A stretch of DNA of 64,000 bases from NCBI GenBank assembly GCA_016098155.1, contig JAAAJB010000040.1, positions 40,120 to 104,119 of the forward strand. Direction: 5' to 3'. The position numbers were made by a program, and so were the translations under genes. Below, in pieces: positions 22,283 through 33,600 of the stretch (its first letter is position 1; the number at the start of each line of letters is the position of its first letter). The notes under the pieces are model-generated. The model made no database searches, was not told the origin of the DNA, and saw only the letters and a program-made list of their open reading frames with translations. This stretch comes from Actinomortierella ambigua (lineage: Eukaryota; Mortierellomycota; Mortierellomycetes; Mortierellales; Mortierellaceae).

Positions 22283-25200
22283 GGCTATCAGTATGCGACG
22301 GGGCCCAACTTCCTTTACAATCCCTCATTTGGTCAGCAGATGTCCGTGCAGCCAATGTACCAGCAGATGATGCACACTGGCTACCCAGGTCAGCAGCAAC
22401 AGCAGCAGCAACAGTATCAGGCTGCCCGTCCTGGGTGGGCTGTGTCGCGCGACGAAAAGGCCCGTTTCGACCAGATCTTCTCGGCCTGGGACCGAAATCA
22501 CTCGGGCTTCATCAGTGGTAAGGCAACAGCTATCAAGAAAAGGGAGAACCCATGAATTATCCATCGCAGAGTGGAGGATCGGGCTCTTTTGCTCACCAAG
22601 TCTCGCTGCTTTGGCATCGGGCGCCATACCCCTTCCTTCCTTCCTTCCTTCCTTCCTTCCATCCTTCCTCCTTTCTATTCTTGACGATAGGTGACGTTGC
22701 ACGCGACATCTTTGTCCAGAGCGGATTGTCGCAAGCCGAGCTCACACACATCTGGTAAGTGATCAGGATATGCGGTCGATATGATGATGGCGCTGATAGT
22801 GCCTACGTCTGCGCTATCACGGCCTCTCTATTAGCTATGCTGCCAGACAGGTGGCCAACACCTACTACTACCCAAAAGTGTGTGTGCGAGACCCTCCGCT
22901 GACTCAATTCGACTCGTTCTTTTCATCGCATTGTCGTGGCCTCCAGGGCACTCGCTGACCCCAACAACCAGGGCAAGCTCAACAAAGACGAGTTTGCAGT
23001 AGCCATGCATCTGATCTACCGCAAGCTGAACGGCGGCGACATCCCTGCCGTCATGCCCGACGACCTCATCCCCCCTTCGTCGCGCGACATCAACGAGACC
23101 CTCGACTTTGTCAAACGCTCGCTCATGACTGACATCCCCTCCAAGCCCACCAGCTGGAACAACAGCGCCTTTGGCTCCAACCAGTCGTCTCCTTCCTCAT
23201 CCTCGTCCTCAAAGCGTCTCAGTGTGCGCGACCCCAATGACGTCGGTTACGTTTCCTCGGCTCGAAGAGCCAATCTTTCGTCTGCCTCAGGAAGAGGCGC
23301 CTACTCCCCCAATGAATCCAACACTGCCCGCCTTCAAAAGCAGATCGCCGAGCAGCGTGTTTTGCTCGAGGCTGCCTTAACAAAGGCCGCCAAGAACCCA
23401 CAGGGTGTCGAGGACTCGGAGGTGGCAGATTTGAAGGAGCAAATTCGTAACGCTCATGCACGCGTCTTGGCTTCACCACACGAGGATGTACGTCGACGCT
23501 TGACAATGACTACGGGCGACTTGGCCCGTCTGCGCGACGAGCGTCGTAACCAGGACCAGCAGGTTGCTGCATTGCTCCGTGAAATTGCAGCTCTTGCTAA
23601 CCGTGCTCGCGAGACTGACAAGGAGCTGGAGGATTCACGTTTGGAGCTCGCACGGCTGAAGGCTGGCCGCGCTGGCGATGATGCAAACATCGTAGGTACT
23701 GGTCCCGGCGGTACCATCACCCCTGAGGACCGTATGAAGGCTCGAGTGGCACTTATGAAGGCTCAACGATTGGCAGCATTGACCGGCAAGCCCATCCCCT
23801 CCGCAGGTCAAGCTGGCATTGACCCCGAGCAGGCGGAGCGCATTCGTGCGGAGCGCAACATCAACAACCAGAACGTTGCTGATGTAGAGTCCGCTGTCCG
23901 CAAGCTGGAGGATACAATGAGGTCGCTGGAGCGCGATATCGACTCGTCGCGCCCTCTGGGAGGCGACGACCGCGCCGCCAAGGACCGTCGCAAGTGGGAA
24001 GAGGGCGCAGGCGTCGAGTCACCCATTACGCGCGCATTCTTGGCCGAGTTGCGTGCCTCATCACCTTCTACTGCCTCCAATCCGAGCGTTTCGGCGTCGC
24101 ATAGCACCTCCTACTCGCGCTCGCACACAGCGTCGTCCTCGCTGCCTGTCTCTGGCCATCGTACCCCTGTAGGAGGCTCCTCGTCCCCATTGACTGCCCC
24201 CTCTCCTGTATCGAGCTCCATCGGTGCATCCTCGTCGCCTTACCTCGGCTCGCATTCTCCCTCGTCTAGCCAAGTCAGTCTTTCCGGAAAGACCCCAGAG
24301 GAACGCCGTGCTATTATTCGTGCCCAGGCAGAAAAGCGCATGCGTGAGCGCGCATCAAGCCGCAGTGCCACAAGCTCGCCTGCTCCTGCTCCTGCCCCTG
24401 CTCCTGCCCCTGCCCCTGTCCCTGATACGCTTTCGGCAGATCCAACCCTGAACGCAAAGTTTGAGGAAGCCGAACGCCTTGCTCGTGAAAAGTTGCAGGC
24501 CAATGCCGAGGCAAAGCGTCGTCAAGCCGAAGAAGAGCGACAGGTCGAGCGTGATCGCGAGGCCCAAAAGCAAAAGGCTGCCCAGGAGAAAGAGAGAGCG
24601 GCGGAGCAGGCTCGTATTGCCGAAGAGCAGCGGATCAAGGAGCAGGAACAAAGGGCGGCCGCTGAACGTGAGGCTGAAGAGAAACGGCGACACCAAGAGG
24701 AAGCTGAGCGAAAGGTAGCTCTGGAGAGGGCCGAGGCTGAGCGCCAAGCAGCAAAGGAGCAGGAGGAACGTGATGAGCGAGAACGCAAGCAACGCTTCCT
24801 CGAGTCGACCCAGAATGCTCGACAGGCATTCAGTGCACCGGTGGCTCCTGTTGCACCTCCTGCACCTCCTGCACCACCTACCCCGACGCAAGCCCCGGCT
24901 CCGATTGTGGCGCCAGCTTCAGCGCCAGCCTCAGCACCAGCGCCAACCCGTTCAGCAGCTTCAGCAGCTTCAGCAGATTCCACGGCGACTGCCACCAAGA
25001 GAGAGCCTGTGCGCATCACTCTGGACTCAAACCCTTTTGCTCGTCATCGCCAATCCATCTCCTCTTCAGATGATGACTGGGACACCGCTAGCCCCATTAA
25101 CCCAACATCGCCTGCAGCGCCGGACGCGCCGATGGGCAACATGGGATCCAACTCGAACAACCCATTCTTCAGACTGCTTTCCTCGAACATCCCCCCTCCG

Positions 25201-27312
25201 TCCCCCGCACCTGCCACCCCCAAAGAGACCCCGAAGCCTACTACACACATCAAGGACGCATCGGACGGCTGGGATGTTGTCGACAAGGACGTGGACTTGA
25301 ACGAACAGCTGGCTCAGAAAGCCTTTGGTGTCATTGCCACCCCAGTCACAACACCTGGCGCCATTCCTCCTCCTCCTCCGCAGCCCACAGCTGGAGCTAT
25401 TCCACCACCACCTCCTCAGCCTGCAACTGGAGGCATTCCCCCTCCCCCTCCTCAGCCAACAGCTGGGGGCATTCCACCACCCCCTCCTCAGCCTGCAGCT
25501 GGTGGCATTCCACCACCTCCACCCCAGCCGACAGCTGGAGGCATTCCACCGCCTCCTATGCAACCGTCGGTCGCCACAGCCCCCGCACCACCACCTCAGC
25601 CAAAAGCAGCAACCGCCATTCCAGCAGCAGGCGGCGATCCTCGTCACGCTCTCTTGAGTCAGATTCAGGCCGGTGCCCGGTTGAGAAAGGCCGCTACCAA
25701 CGACCGCAGTTCGAGCCGCGTGGCTGGGCGAGTCCTTAGTGGCGGCGATCCAGAGCCAGACTCCCCGCCTTCTTCGAATGCTGGCATAGGCAAGCTTTCT
25801 ACATCGAGTGAGGAGGCAGCACCTGCCCCCATGGGACTTCCTGGCCTCGGCGGACTATTCGCCAATGGTGTCCCATCGCTGAAGAAGTCGGCTGCTGCCA
25901 CTAGCGCTGGTGATAACCGTCGCGAGAGCACAGACTGGTTCGGAACCCTTGCTAGCGATTCCCCCAAGGTGGAGGAACGTCAACTTGCTTCGATTGCCGA
26001 AAGTGAGACGTCCGATCCCATGTACGTTACTGCTCCTGTCATCTTGCCTTCGGTCGAGTCGTTTTCTCAGACTGTGCCAGAGGTTGTCCAGTCTCAGGTC
26101 GAGGTACAATCCGCTCCCGAGTCATTGGAAGATAAAGTCGACTTTGCTGCTGGCTATCGGGCCAAGGCCCTTTGGAGCTACAAAGCCATGGCTCCTGATC
26201 AGATGAGCTTTGAGTCATCGGAGTACCTGAAGGCTTACCCTTCGAAGGAGACTGGCAATGCTGACTGGCTCTATGGCATCTCAGAGAACGACTCGTCGTC
26301 CAAGGGCTGGTTCCCTAAGGCCTATGTTGAGAAGGTGGCTGAGGCCTTTAAGGCCAAAGTAGTCTATGCCTACGCAGGAGCGAACCCTGGCGAGTTGGCC
26401 GTTGAGGCCGGTCAGATTATTACCATCCTTGAGAAGCTGGATGACCAGTGGTGGCGCGGTCAGAACGAGGCTGGAGCTATTGGCATGTTCCCTGCCAACT
26501 ATGTGACTAAGGACCTCGACTCTGCCGATCCGGAGCCTGTTGTTGGTACGTAGACATGAAATTCCAATTGAGTAGAAACTAACATTGATATCGAAGCGCT
26601 TTTAAATTGCTAACGTTGTCTTTCTTTCGTTGTTCGTGATCCATTGTCTTTTGTAGAAACACTTATTGCCCATGCCAAGGCTCTGTACACTTATGCAGGT
26701 CAAGGCGAGGAAGAGTTGTCCATTGAGAGTGGTGAGACCGTCGAGATTCTTTCCAAGCCTGATCCCATGTGGTGGCGCGCTAGGGACTCAGCTGGCAAGG
26801 TTGGCCTGCTTCCTGCAACATACTTGGAGGAACTCGTGGATGGACAGTCCACTCTTGGTTAGTGTTTCGCATTGAATTTACTCTCATCGACACGCCACAT
26901 TTTGACATCTTTTGCTATCTACTGCTATCTGCTTTTTGATTACTTTGTCACCTGAACCTTCTCCCTTCAACGCCAACTGCGTCACCTTTTGAGAGTCTTT
27001 AAGGCCATGGTAGCCTCTAGGATTCGTGCTTCAGATAGTCGTTGTGCAGGCGCAGTTTCCCTTCATGCTCTTCCCAACCCCTTTCTTTGTCGTCCTTTGT
27101 TTTGAGTGAATTAAAGATCGAATGGCTGGCAGAGTACTTTATACATTTGGTAGTCCAAGTTGTTGCTCGAATACTGAATGTTCTTTTTTTCTCTCTCTCT
27201 TCTTTTTCTTTCTTTACACTATGAACTCCTTGTTTTAATGGCGACACCCATGGCTATTTCAATCCATGTCTTGACGATGGACCTCTTTTCAAAAATGTGT
27301 ATTGTGTGCGGC

Positions 27313-27346
<34 letters not shown>

Positions 27347-29914
27347 AAGAGCTTCACAGTGATTCTGATGAAGAATCGTCTGAGTACGAATCCGCAGAGG
27401 ATGCAATGACAGACAGCACAGAACCAGAGTCAGAGTCGGATGACGATGACAATGAGGATGAGGACGAACAAACAGTCCAGAAAAAGCCAGCATCAGAAGC
27501 GCCACCATCCACTGCAGTCATCTCGCGTGCTCGATCTGCTACGCTGTCAGGGACCGATGGTACTGCCTCTACGCCGACGATCACAATCAGCTCCGGTACG
27601 ACTGCTCGGACAGTTGGACGCAGAGCGCCGCCTCCTCGGCCGAATGCCCTTCCGAGGAGAGCTGAATCTGTAATGCTCTCTTCGAGCGCACCATCACGGC
27701 CTAGCCCTTTAGTCCGCAAGCACTCTGAGGGCGCATTGATGGCTTCACCCGTTGCTATGTCACCGTCGTCAACCTTGGCTCCCCCCGTTTCCCGCCATGC
27801 ACCCACTGGCCGTCAGCGTGCTGGAAGCCATTCCGGGGTTATGAGCACAAGCGACCCTGTGCAGCGATCGCCAAGTCCTATGCTTTCTGCAGGCTCAGCC
27901 TCGTGGACGGCCTATATCTCTCAAGATTCTCTCGATTCACTGGACGAACAAGAGAAGAAGCGACAAGAAGCGATCCATGAGCTCATGACGACAGAGAAGC
28001 TGTACCTGTCTTACTTGTGTCTTGTTCGTGATGATTTCCAGAAGCCAATGAGGCGCCAAAATCTGTTGTCGCTTGAGGAAATGGACGTGCTCTTTAAGGA
28101 CTGGGAGAGCCTTCTGGATCTCTCACATAGCATGGTCGAGACATTACAACAGAGGCGGGCGGATAGCGAGGATGGGTTGGTGCTTGCTGTGGGTGATGTC
28201 ATCAATAGCCACATTGTGGAACGAGCCAATAGCTTTTTGCGGTACTGCGCAAGTCATCGCGAAGCCAGCGCACTTCTCACCAGCAAGTGTGCGAGCGACA
28301 AAACATTTGCATTCTTTTTGAAGGTAAGAAGATTGGCTTGCAAGAGGCGTCTCGTTTGAGGGAAAGGGGGGAGGGGCGTCGTCTGAAAAGAGTACAATTA
28401 ACCCTAAATCTATGCTTACCTTTCATTCCATGTGAAATGAAAACCTTAGAATGCAACCTCAAACCCAGCCTGTCGAGGTATGGATTTGGCTAGCTTCTTG
28501 CTCCAGCCAATGCAGCGCATCACCCGCTACCCTCTGTTGATTAAGAACATCCTCAAGTATACTCCAGAGGACCATATCGACCACCTGCTCCTATCCGAAG
28601 CACTTGATTCAGCCACTGGATTCCTCGACAGGATTAACGAGACGATACGCGAAGGTGAATCGCGCGAGAAATTGAAGGAAGTACAGATAAAACTTGCCTT
28701 TTCGCCCTTGTCAGACGGATTGGACATCAGCAAGCCCACCAAATACTTGGGAACCCGACAACTGCTGCATGAAGGCAACCTGCGCAAGGCAAAATCTGGT
28801 CGCCGTCTATATGGCTACCTCTGCAATGACGTCTTGCTCTTATTTGTGCCCCGCAAGACCAGTATCAAGGCACTGTCCCCAGACAGGAGTCAAGACATGC
28901 AGGCCATGCAAGCCGCCCAGACGAACAGCAGTTTCATGTCAGGTGCTATTCCTGGAGGCAACTGGGACTTGTACCAAGCACCCATCGCCCTGGAGTATGT
29001 TCGTGTACGCGTCGACGACGACGAGCTCAAGTTTACAATTGTCATCAGTTCCCCGCGCTCGTTGGCACTGCAGGCGTTTGAGAACATAATCCCTTCACAT
29101 CTCCAGGCAGCAGGTGCAGCGTCCCCGCAGGTGACTCTGATCACTGTTAAGACGACTAGTGCACGCGAGCGCCGTACATGGGTGGCGGCTCTCGAGAAGG
29201 CCATCGAGGCTGTGGCCAAGGCACCTCGTGCACATGGTACGCGCGCCTCTATCCGTCCGCCTCTCGAGCAAACGATTGGTACGATGACTATCCGAATCCA
29301 AGAAGGACTCATCCACAGCCGGGCCTTTGGTAAGTTCAAATTGTACATATTTGTTGTGGTTTTTCTGGACAGGCATGATATTGATTGTTTAAAGTTTCTC
29401 GATCGATGATGATGGAGATGTTGCTAAACACCGTTTTTGTGTTACTCTGGTGCTTTATTGTTTTTTATATGAAGCGAAATCATTATCGTACGTGTGTTCA
29501 CTTTCATTAGGTGGTCAGGTGTTTACAACAAGACCCATGTCGTCTGAGCATGCTTTCTCGGGGGCATTCTCCATTTTGTGGCGGGAGAGTGCTATCCTTG
29601 CTCTGACTGACGACCGCCAACCGCTCGAGGTGAAACTAATTGCCAGCAGTCCGTTCTCGCCTGATGGTAAGTATCGTAAGCACTCTGCTCAGGAGTATGC
29701 GTGCGCTTACGTGTGTATGGTTCAGATTCTCGGCTTGCACTTTCCTCATTGGTCCGTCTCTTACTCTACGTCTGTTCCTTGTATAGAATTATTGGCATCT
29801 GGACAGACATCCTTGCGCGGTGTCATCCCGTATGGCGATATTGGTACCGAAGTGGTGGTCCCAATGGGCAACAGCATGCAGGTCAAGTTTGTCATGACAT
29901 TCAAACCACTCTAG
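22211..29914 (+). CDS. Intersectin/Pan1-like endocytic scaffold: EH, coiled coil, WH2, three SH3, DH-PH, C2
   Basis: Predicted endocytic scaffold coupling vesicle coats to actin and a Rho/Cdc42-type GTPase. Exons 22211-22517, 22691-22754, 22947-26545, 26657-26857, 27350-28323, 28450-29329, 29511-29666 and 29787-29914 join in phase (2102 residues). Domains: poly-Gln N-terminus; one EH domain (about 75-170; IWALADPNNQGKLNKDEFAV); coiled coil (about 628-742); NPF motifs (SNPFARH, NNPFFR); repeated PPPPPQPTAGG (about 928-1008); WH2-like RHALLSQIQAGARLRKA (about 1020); SH3 at about 1192-1255, 1257-1312 and 1324-1390; acidic Ser-rich linker; DH (about 1588-1790; FLLQPMQRITRYPLLIKNIL); PH (about 1815-1960); C2 (about 1995-2100). 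Animal intersectins have two EH and five SH3 domains. If the intron at 26858 is retained, a TAG ends the protein right after the third SH3. Two separate genes is the main alternative. AATAAA lies at 29985. Confidence 0.85.
22631..22661. repeat. (CCTT)n microsatellite in first intron of intersectin-like gene
   Basis: About seven tandem CTTC units immediately upstream of the 22691 acceptor; they may serve as the polypyrimidine tract of that intron. Confidence 0.85.
27313..27348. repeat. Homopolymer palindrome T14-A22 at an intron 3' end
   Basis: A run of 14 T's directly followed by 22 A's, ending in the AG (27348-27349) used as acceptor by the exon that opens the RhoGEF half of the intersectin-like gene. 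The two runs are complementary and could fold into a hairpin in the pre-mRNA, and the acceptor lacks a polypyrimidine tract next to it. Homopolymer lengths may be affected by sequencing error. Confidence 0.8.
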
Positions 29915-30630
29915 ACTAAGAACGAACTAGCTTCTTTGCATACACAGCATTCCTATCCTCCCACGTTGCCTCTTTTAGCTCCAAAATAAATGTGTGGCAA
30001 TGATTCGATGGAAAACGGGAGGCGAACAACGAACAATGAGCTGGTCAATTTGGGATGTTCGGCCAGGTTTCACTTTGATCAGTCTGCAGGCACCATCAGC
30101 TATCGCCAACCGCTCAACGGTTTTTTTTGTCGTAAACCAGGAACACAGCCATCTAACACCGAAGACAATAAGATGAAGTTGGTCAGCATCTCCCTCCCTT
30201 CCCCCTTGCTAGTATCATACATGCATTCTCTCTTCGTCATGTCGCCTTGCTCCTTCTCTTTGGCACCCACGACACTGCCTCCTTTCAGCAGCATGAGCGC
30301 GGAGAGACGGAGTCGTCGAATCCACTCCTCTTCCGACCCACGCTAGATGCTCTTGTCCGTTAGAGTTTATGACCTGGCAGTACAAACAGAGCACTTGTAT
30401 GGACACACACTGGCCTTTGGTTTCCCTTGGTCCCCTCGCTCTCTTCGCTCTCTCTCTTTTTGTTTGCCTCCATCTTGCTCCCTTTCTCTTCATCACCCAT
30501 TAACTCCATTTCGCCCCCATCCCCTGCCAGTCGCCAGCTCTCCTTTCCTCTTACCTTTTGACTTCCTTCTGCCCGTTCTCCTCCTCCCACCCTCCAGTCT
30601 AGACGACATCCACCCTCATATTACATAGCC
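29915..30630. other. Intergenic region between intersectin-like and Tea1-like genes
   Basis: About 715 bp between two co-oriented genes. It contains AATAAA at 29985-29990 for the upstream gene and a pyrimidine-rich stretch (about 30420-30600, CTCTCTTCGCTCTCTCT and similar) that is probably the promoter of the downstream gene. No coding exon recognised. Confidence 0.55.
29985..29990 (+). terminator. Polyadenylation signal AATAAA of intersectin-like gene
   Basis: A canonical hexamer 70 nt after the stop codon, in the expected orientation. Confidence 0.5.
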
Positions 30631-33600
30631 ATGGCAGGCCTGTTCTCCAAGAAGGGCAAAAAGGACAAAGACAAGGACAAGGATCAAAAGGAGCGCGATC
30701 CTCGTCCAAGCAACAGCAGCCATTCTCGAGCCAACAATGCCGCGACCGGTGGAGGCCATTCCAAAGATGGCTCGGTTGCTAGTGCCACTGCCTACTCCAA
30801 CAATGCCCACAACAACAATGGGCATCTTCTTGCTTCGACCCCTGAACATCACCCAGCATCATCCAAAAACTCTCTAGAGAGCCATCAGCGATTGATGCAT
30901 CAGCATGGTCACTTTGCATCTGCAACCTCCATCTCCACGCACAACTCGCTTGTCAACTCTTCAACTACTGGACCGTGGACGGAAGCTTCTGTGCTGGCTA
31001 CAAACCCCTTCCCTCGGTTCGCTCACACGGCCTCTTTTGTATCGACAGGCGCCGATATCTACGTCTTTGGCGGTATCGTCAAGGGTTCTCCTCAGCGAGA
31101 CGTCTATGTGGTCGACTCCCGTAAGTCCTTTCACTCTACACTTTCCCGGGAAACAAAGAAGGGTAGGGGGGAGGGTATGATCCACTACACCTGTTCTCCT
31201 CTCGCTTTCTCCTCGCAAATGCCCTTGGCTTTTTTTTTCCCCTTCTCAACCAGCAGGGGGTGGGGGAGGAGAGTGGCCGAACTTCATCCAATGAACAACC
31301 TCCCTCTCCCCTTTCTCTCCTTTCCTTTGTCCGTTTCGATTCCATCTCTATCGAAGAAAATAAGGGAGGTGGGACCCTAGTCTCCCAAGAAGCGAGAACC
31401 CAAACCGAGACGACCTGGATTGCTAACGATGCTCATGCCACCGCTCTATGGTGCTCTCATGTTTTCTTGTACATCGGTCGGTTACTCTGCACCTCTTTTT
31501 TTCTTGCATTGATAGAAACGCTCCATTGTCAGACGCTCCAGATTGCAGGCTCCGATGCACCACCCGCGATGAGTGGCCAGTCCGCGGTGACGCTGGGCCA
31601 CTATATCATGTGTAAGTGCTTTGGTGTTCTTGTTCATGCCGCATCCCCTTTTCACATCGTGTGTTTAGCGACTTGGTAGTCAGTCCAGAGTAAGCAAAAC
31701 TATGGACATATTTCATGCAAGGCTAAACTTTTTTATTTCTCTCTCTCTCTCTCTTCTCTCTCTCTCGCTTTGCTTGAATAATTAGACTTTGGCGGCAAGG
31801 ACGCAAAGGGTCGAAGCGGCGACTCGCTCTATGTGCTGCATACCATCCGCAAGGAGTGGAACAAGCCAGTCATTCAGGGACACCTTCCGCCACCACGTCA
31901 CTCTCACACAGCGTCCGTCATTGGAACAACAATGTACATTTTCGGTGGACGCTTCAACGGATACTACCTCAGCGACATGGCTTCCTTTGACATGAAATCC
32001 CGTAAGCGTCTTTTTGTTGTTTTTCATACTCGCACCCCCCCCCCTCTCTCTCTCTCTCTTCTCCCTGTCTCAACCATGCACATGCGCATACTGTGTGGTT
32101 CCAGGGCAGTAATAGGAAGTCGCATAGAACACCAATTTTCAAGAAGGAGGTTACTTACACTTCAATTGCTCCTCGGATGCATGTATCATATTAGTCAACG
32201 GCAACAACCCTCGGTGGAACAAGATCGAGCCAGCTGGTCCGACGCCACCCGCGCGTGCTGGTCATTGCGCGGCCGTCTATGATGGCAGGATTTACATGTA
32301 CGTGCGCCTCGCCCTCCCCCCCTTTCCTCAAATTTGAATGAAACAATGCACAGACGAAAGGTAACCCTGTACCTTGGTACAGTGTACTCTTGATGTTTAC
32401 CCACAATATTTTTTTCTACTCGCATGGAATGCTCTCTTTATTTTTAGTTTTGGCGGCGCGGACGACCAGTACTTTTACAACGATATTTGGTGTTTTGACC
32501 CCGCCTTCAACCGGTGGGAGGCTGTGCCTGCATATGGAGTCCTGCCCACGAGTCGCCAGGGCCACGCTGCCTGTGTACTTGACGATACAATGTACATCTT
32601 TGGAGGCATGAACCACGAGGACCAGATGCAGGGCGACCTCTGCGCCTTCAAGTTTAATGGTAGGCATCAACCAGAAGAAGGGGGGGGGGGGAGAAAATAG
32701 AATGGTGCATATGTTTATTCTCAGCTGCATATCTACAACTAGCTTTGTAACCAAAATCTCTCTCTCACAACAACTCTCAATTTCCACTGGATGCATGGTG
32801 TGTGTCGTGCAGAGCGTCGGTGGCTCACATTCCCCAACACCCCCGAGGCCTGCACACCAAGGACCGAGCATGCCATGTGCGCTGTAGGCGACAGGATTTA
32901 TATCCTCGGCGGTCAACTGGACGCGGTCTCGACCAGTGATCCTTCGACTCTATTTATTCTTAATACCAGTAAGTCCAACCTCCTCGCACCCCCCCCCCTT
33001 TTTTTTTCTTTCTTCTTCCTCTCTGTTTTTTTAAAAAGATCACGTATTTTAACCCTATGCTCTCGTACTGACATGTTTGTCTCGTGCGATGATGGTGTTG
33101 TTCTCTCTATCGTTTTATAGACAAAGTGCGGTATAGCGACCCGGTGGCTCATATCCAACGTCCCCCTCCCGCATACGAGCTCGAACCCGCACGCCATGAT
33201 GTTGCGGCAGATCCGCAAGTGGTTCTTGCTCGCCCTTCACCCACTCCTCCCGAACCCACCAACGGCCGCGATGATGTCTATGCTGGCATGGACAACCGTC
33301 GACCTGTGGCGGACGACCGAGACTACAGCAAGCAGGATGACAGTCATGTGATTCAGCAGGCACGCCGCCGCACCATCGGCAAGCCCATCGGCGCTCTTGG
33401 ACCGACCATTGAAGTTATGGAGAATCGTCGAGCTACCTATTCGTTGGACGAGGCTCGGCCGACACAGGTGTACACGGACGAGCGAACCGGTGGTGGTGGT
33501 TGGCGTTCTGCCGATGCCAGCATTGATAGTCCGATAGCGACGTCGAAGGAGGACTACGACTCCAACGCAACCAACTTCTCGACGAGCAACCACCTGCCAC

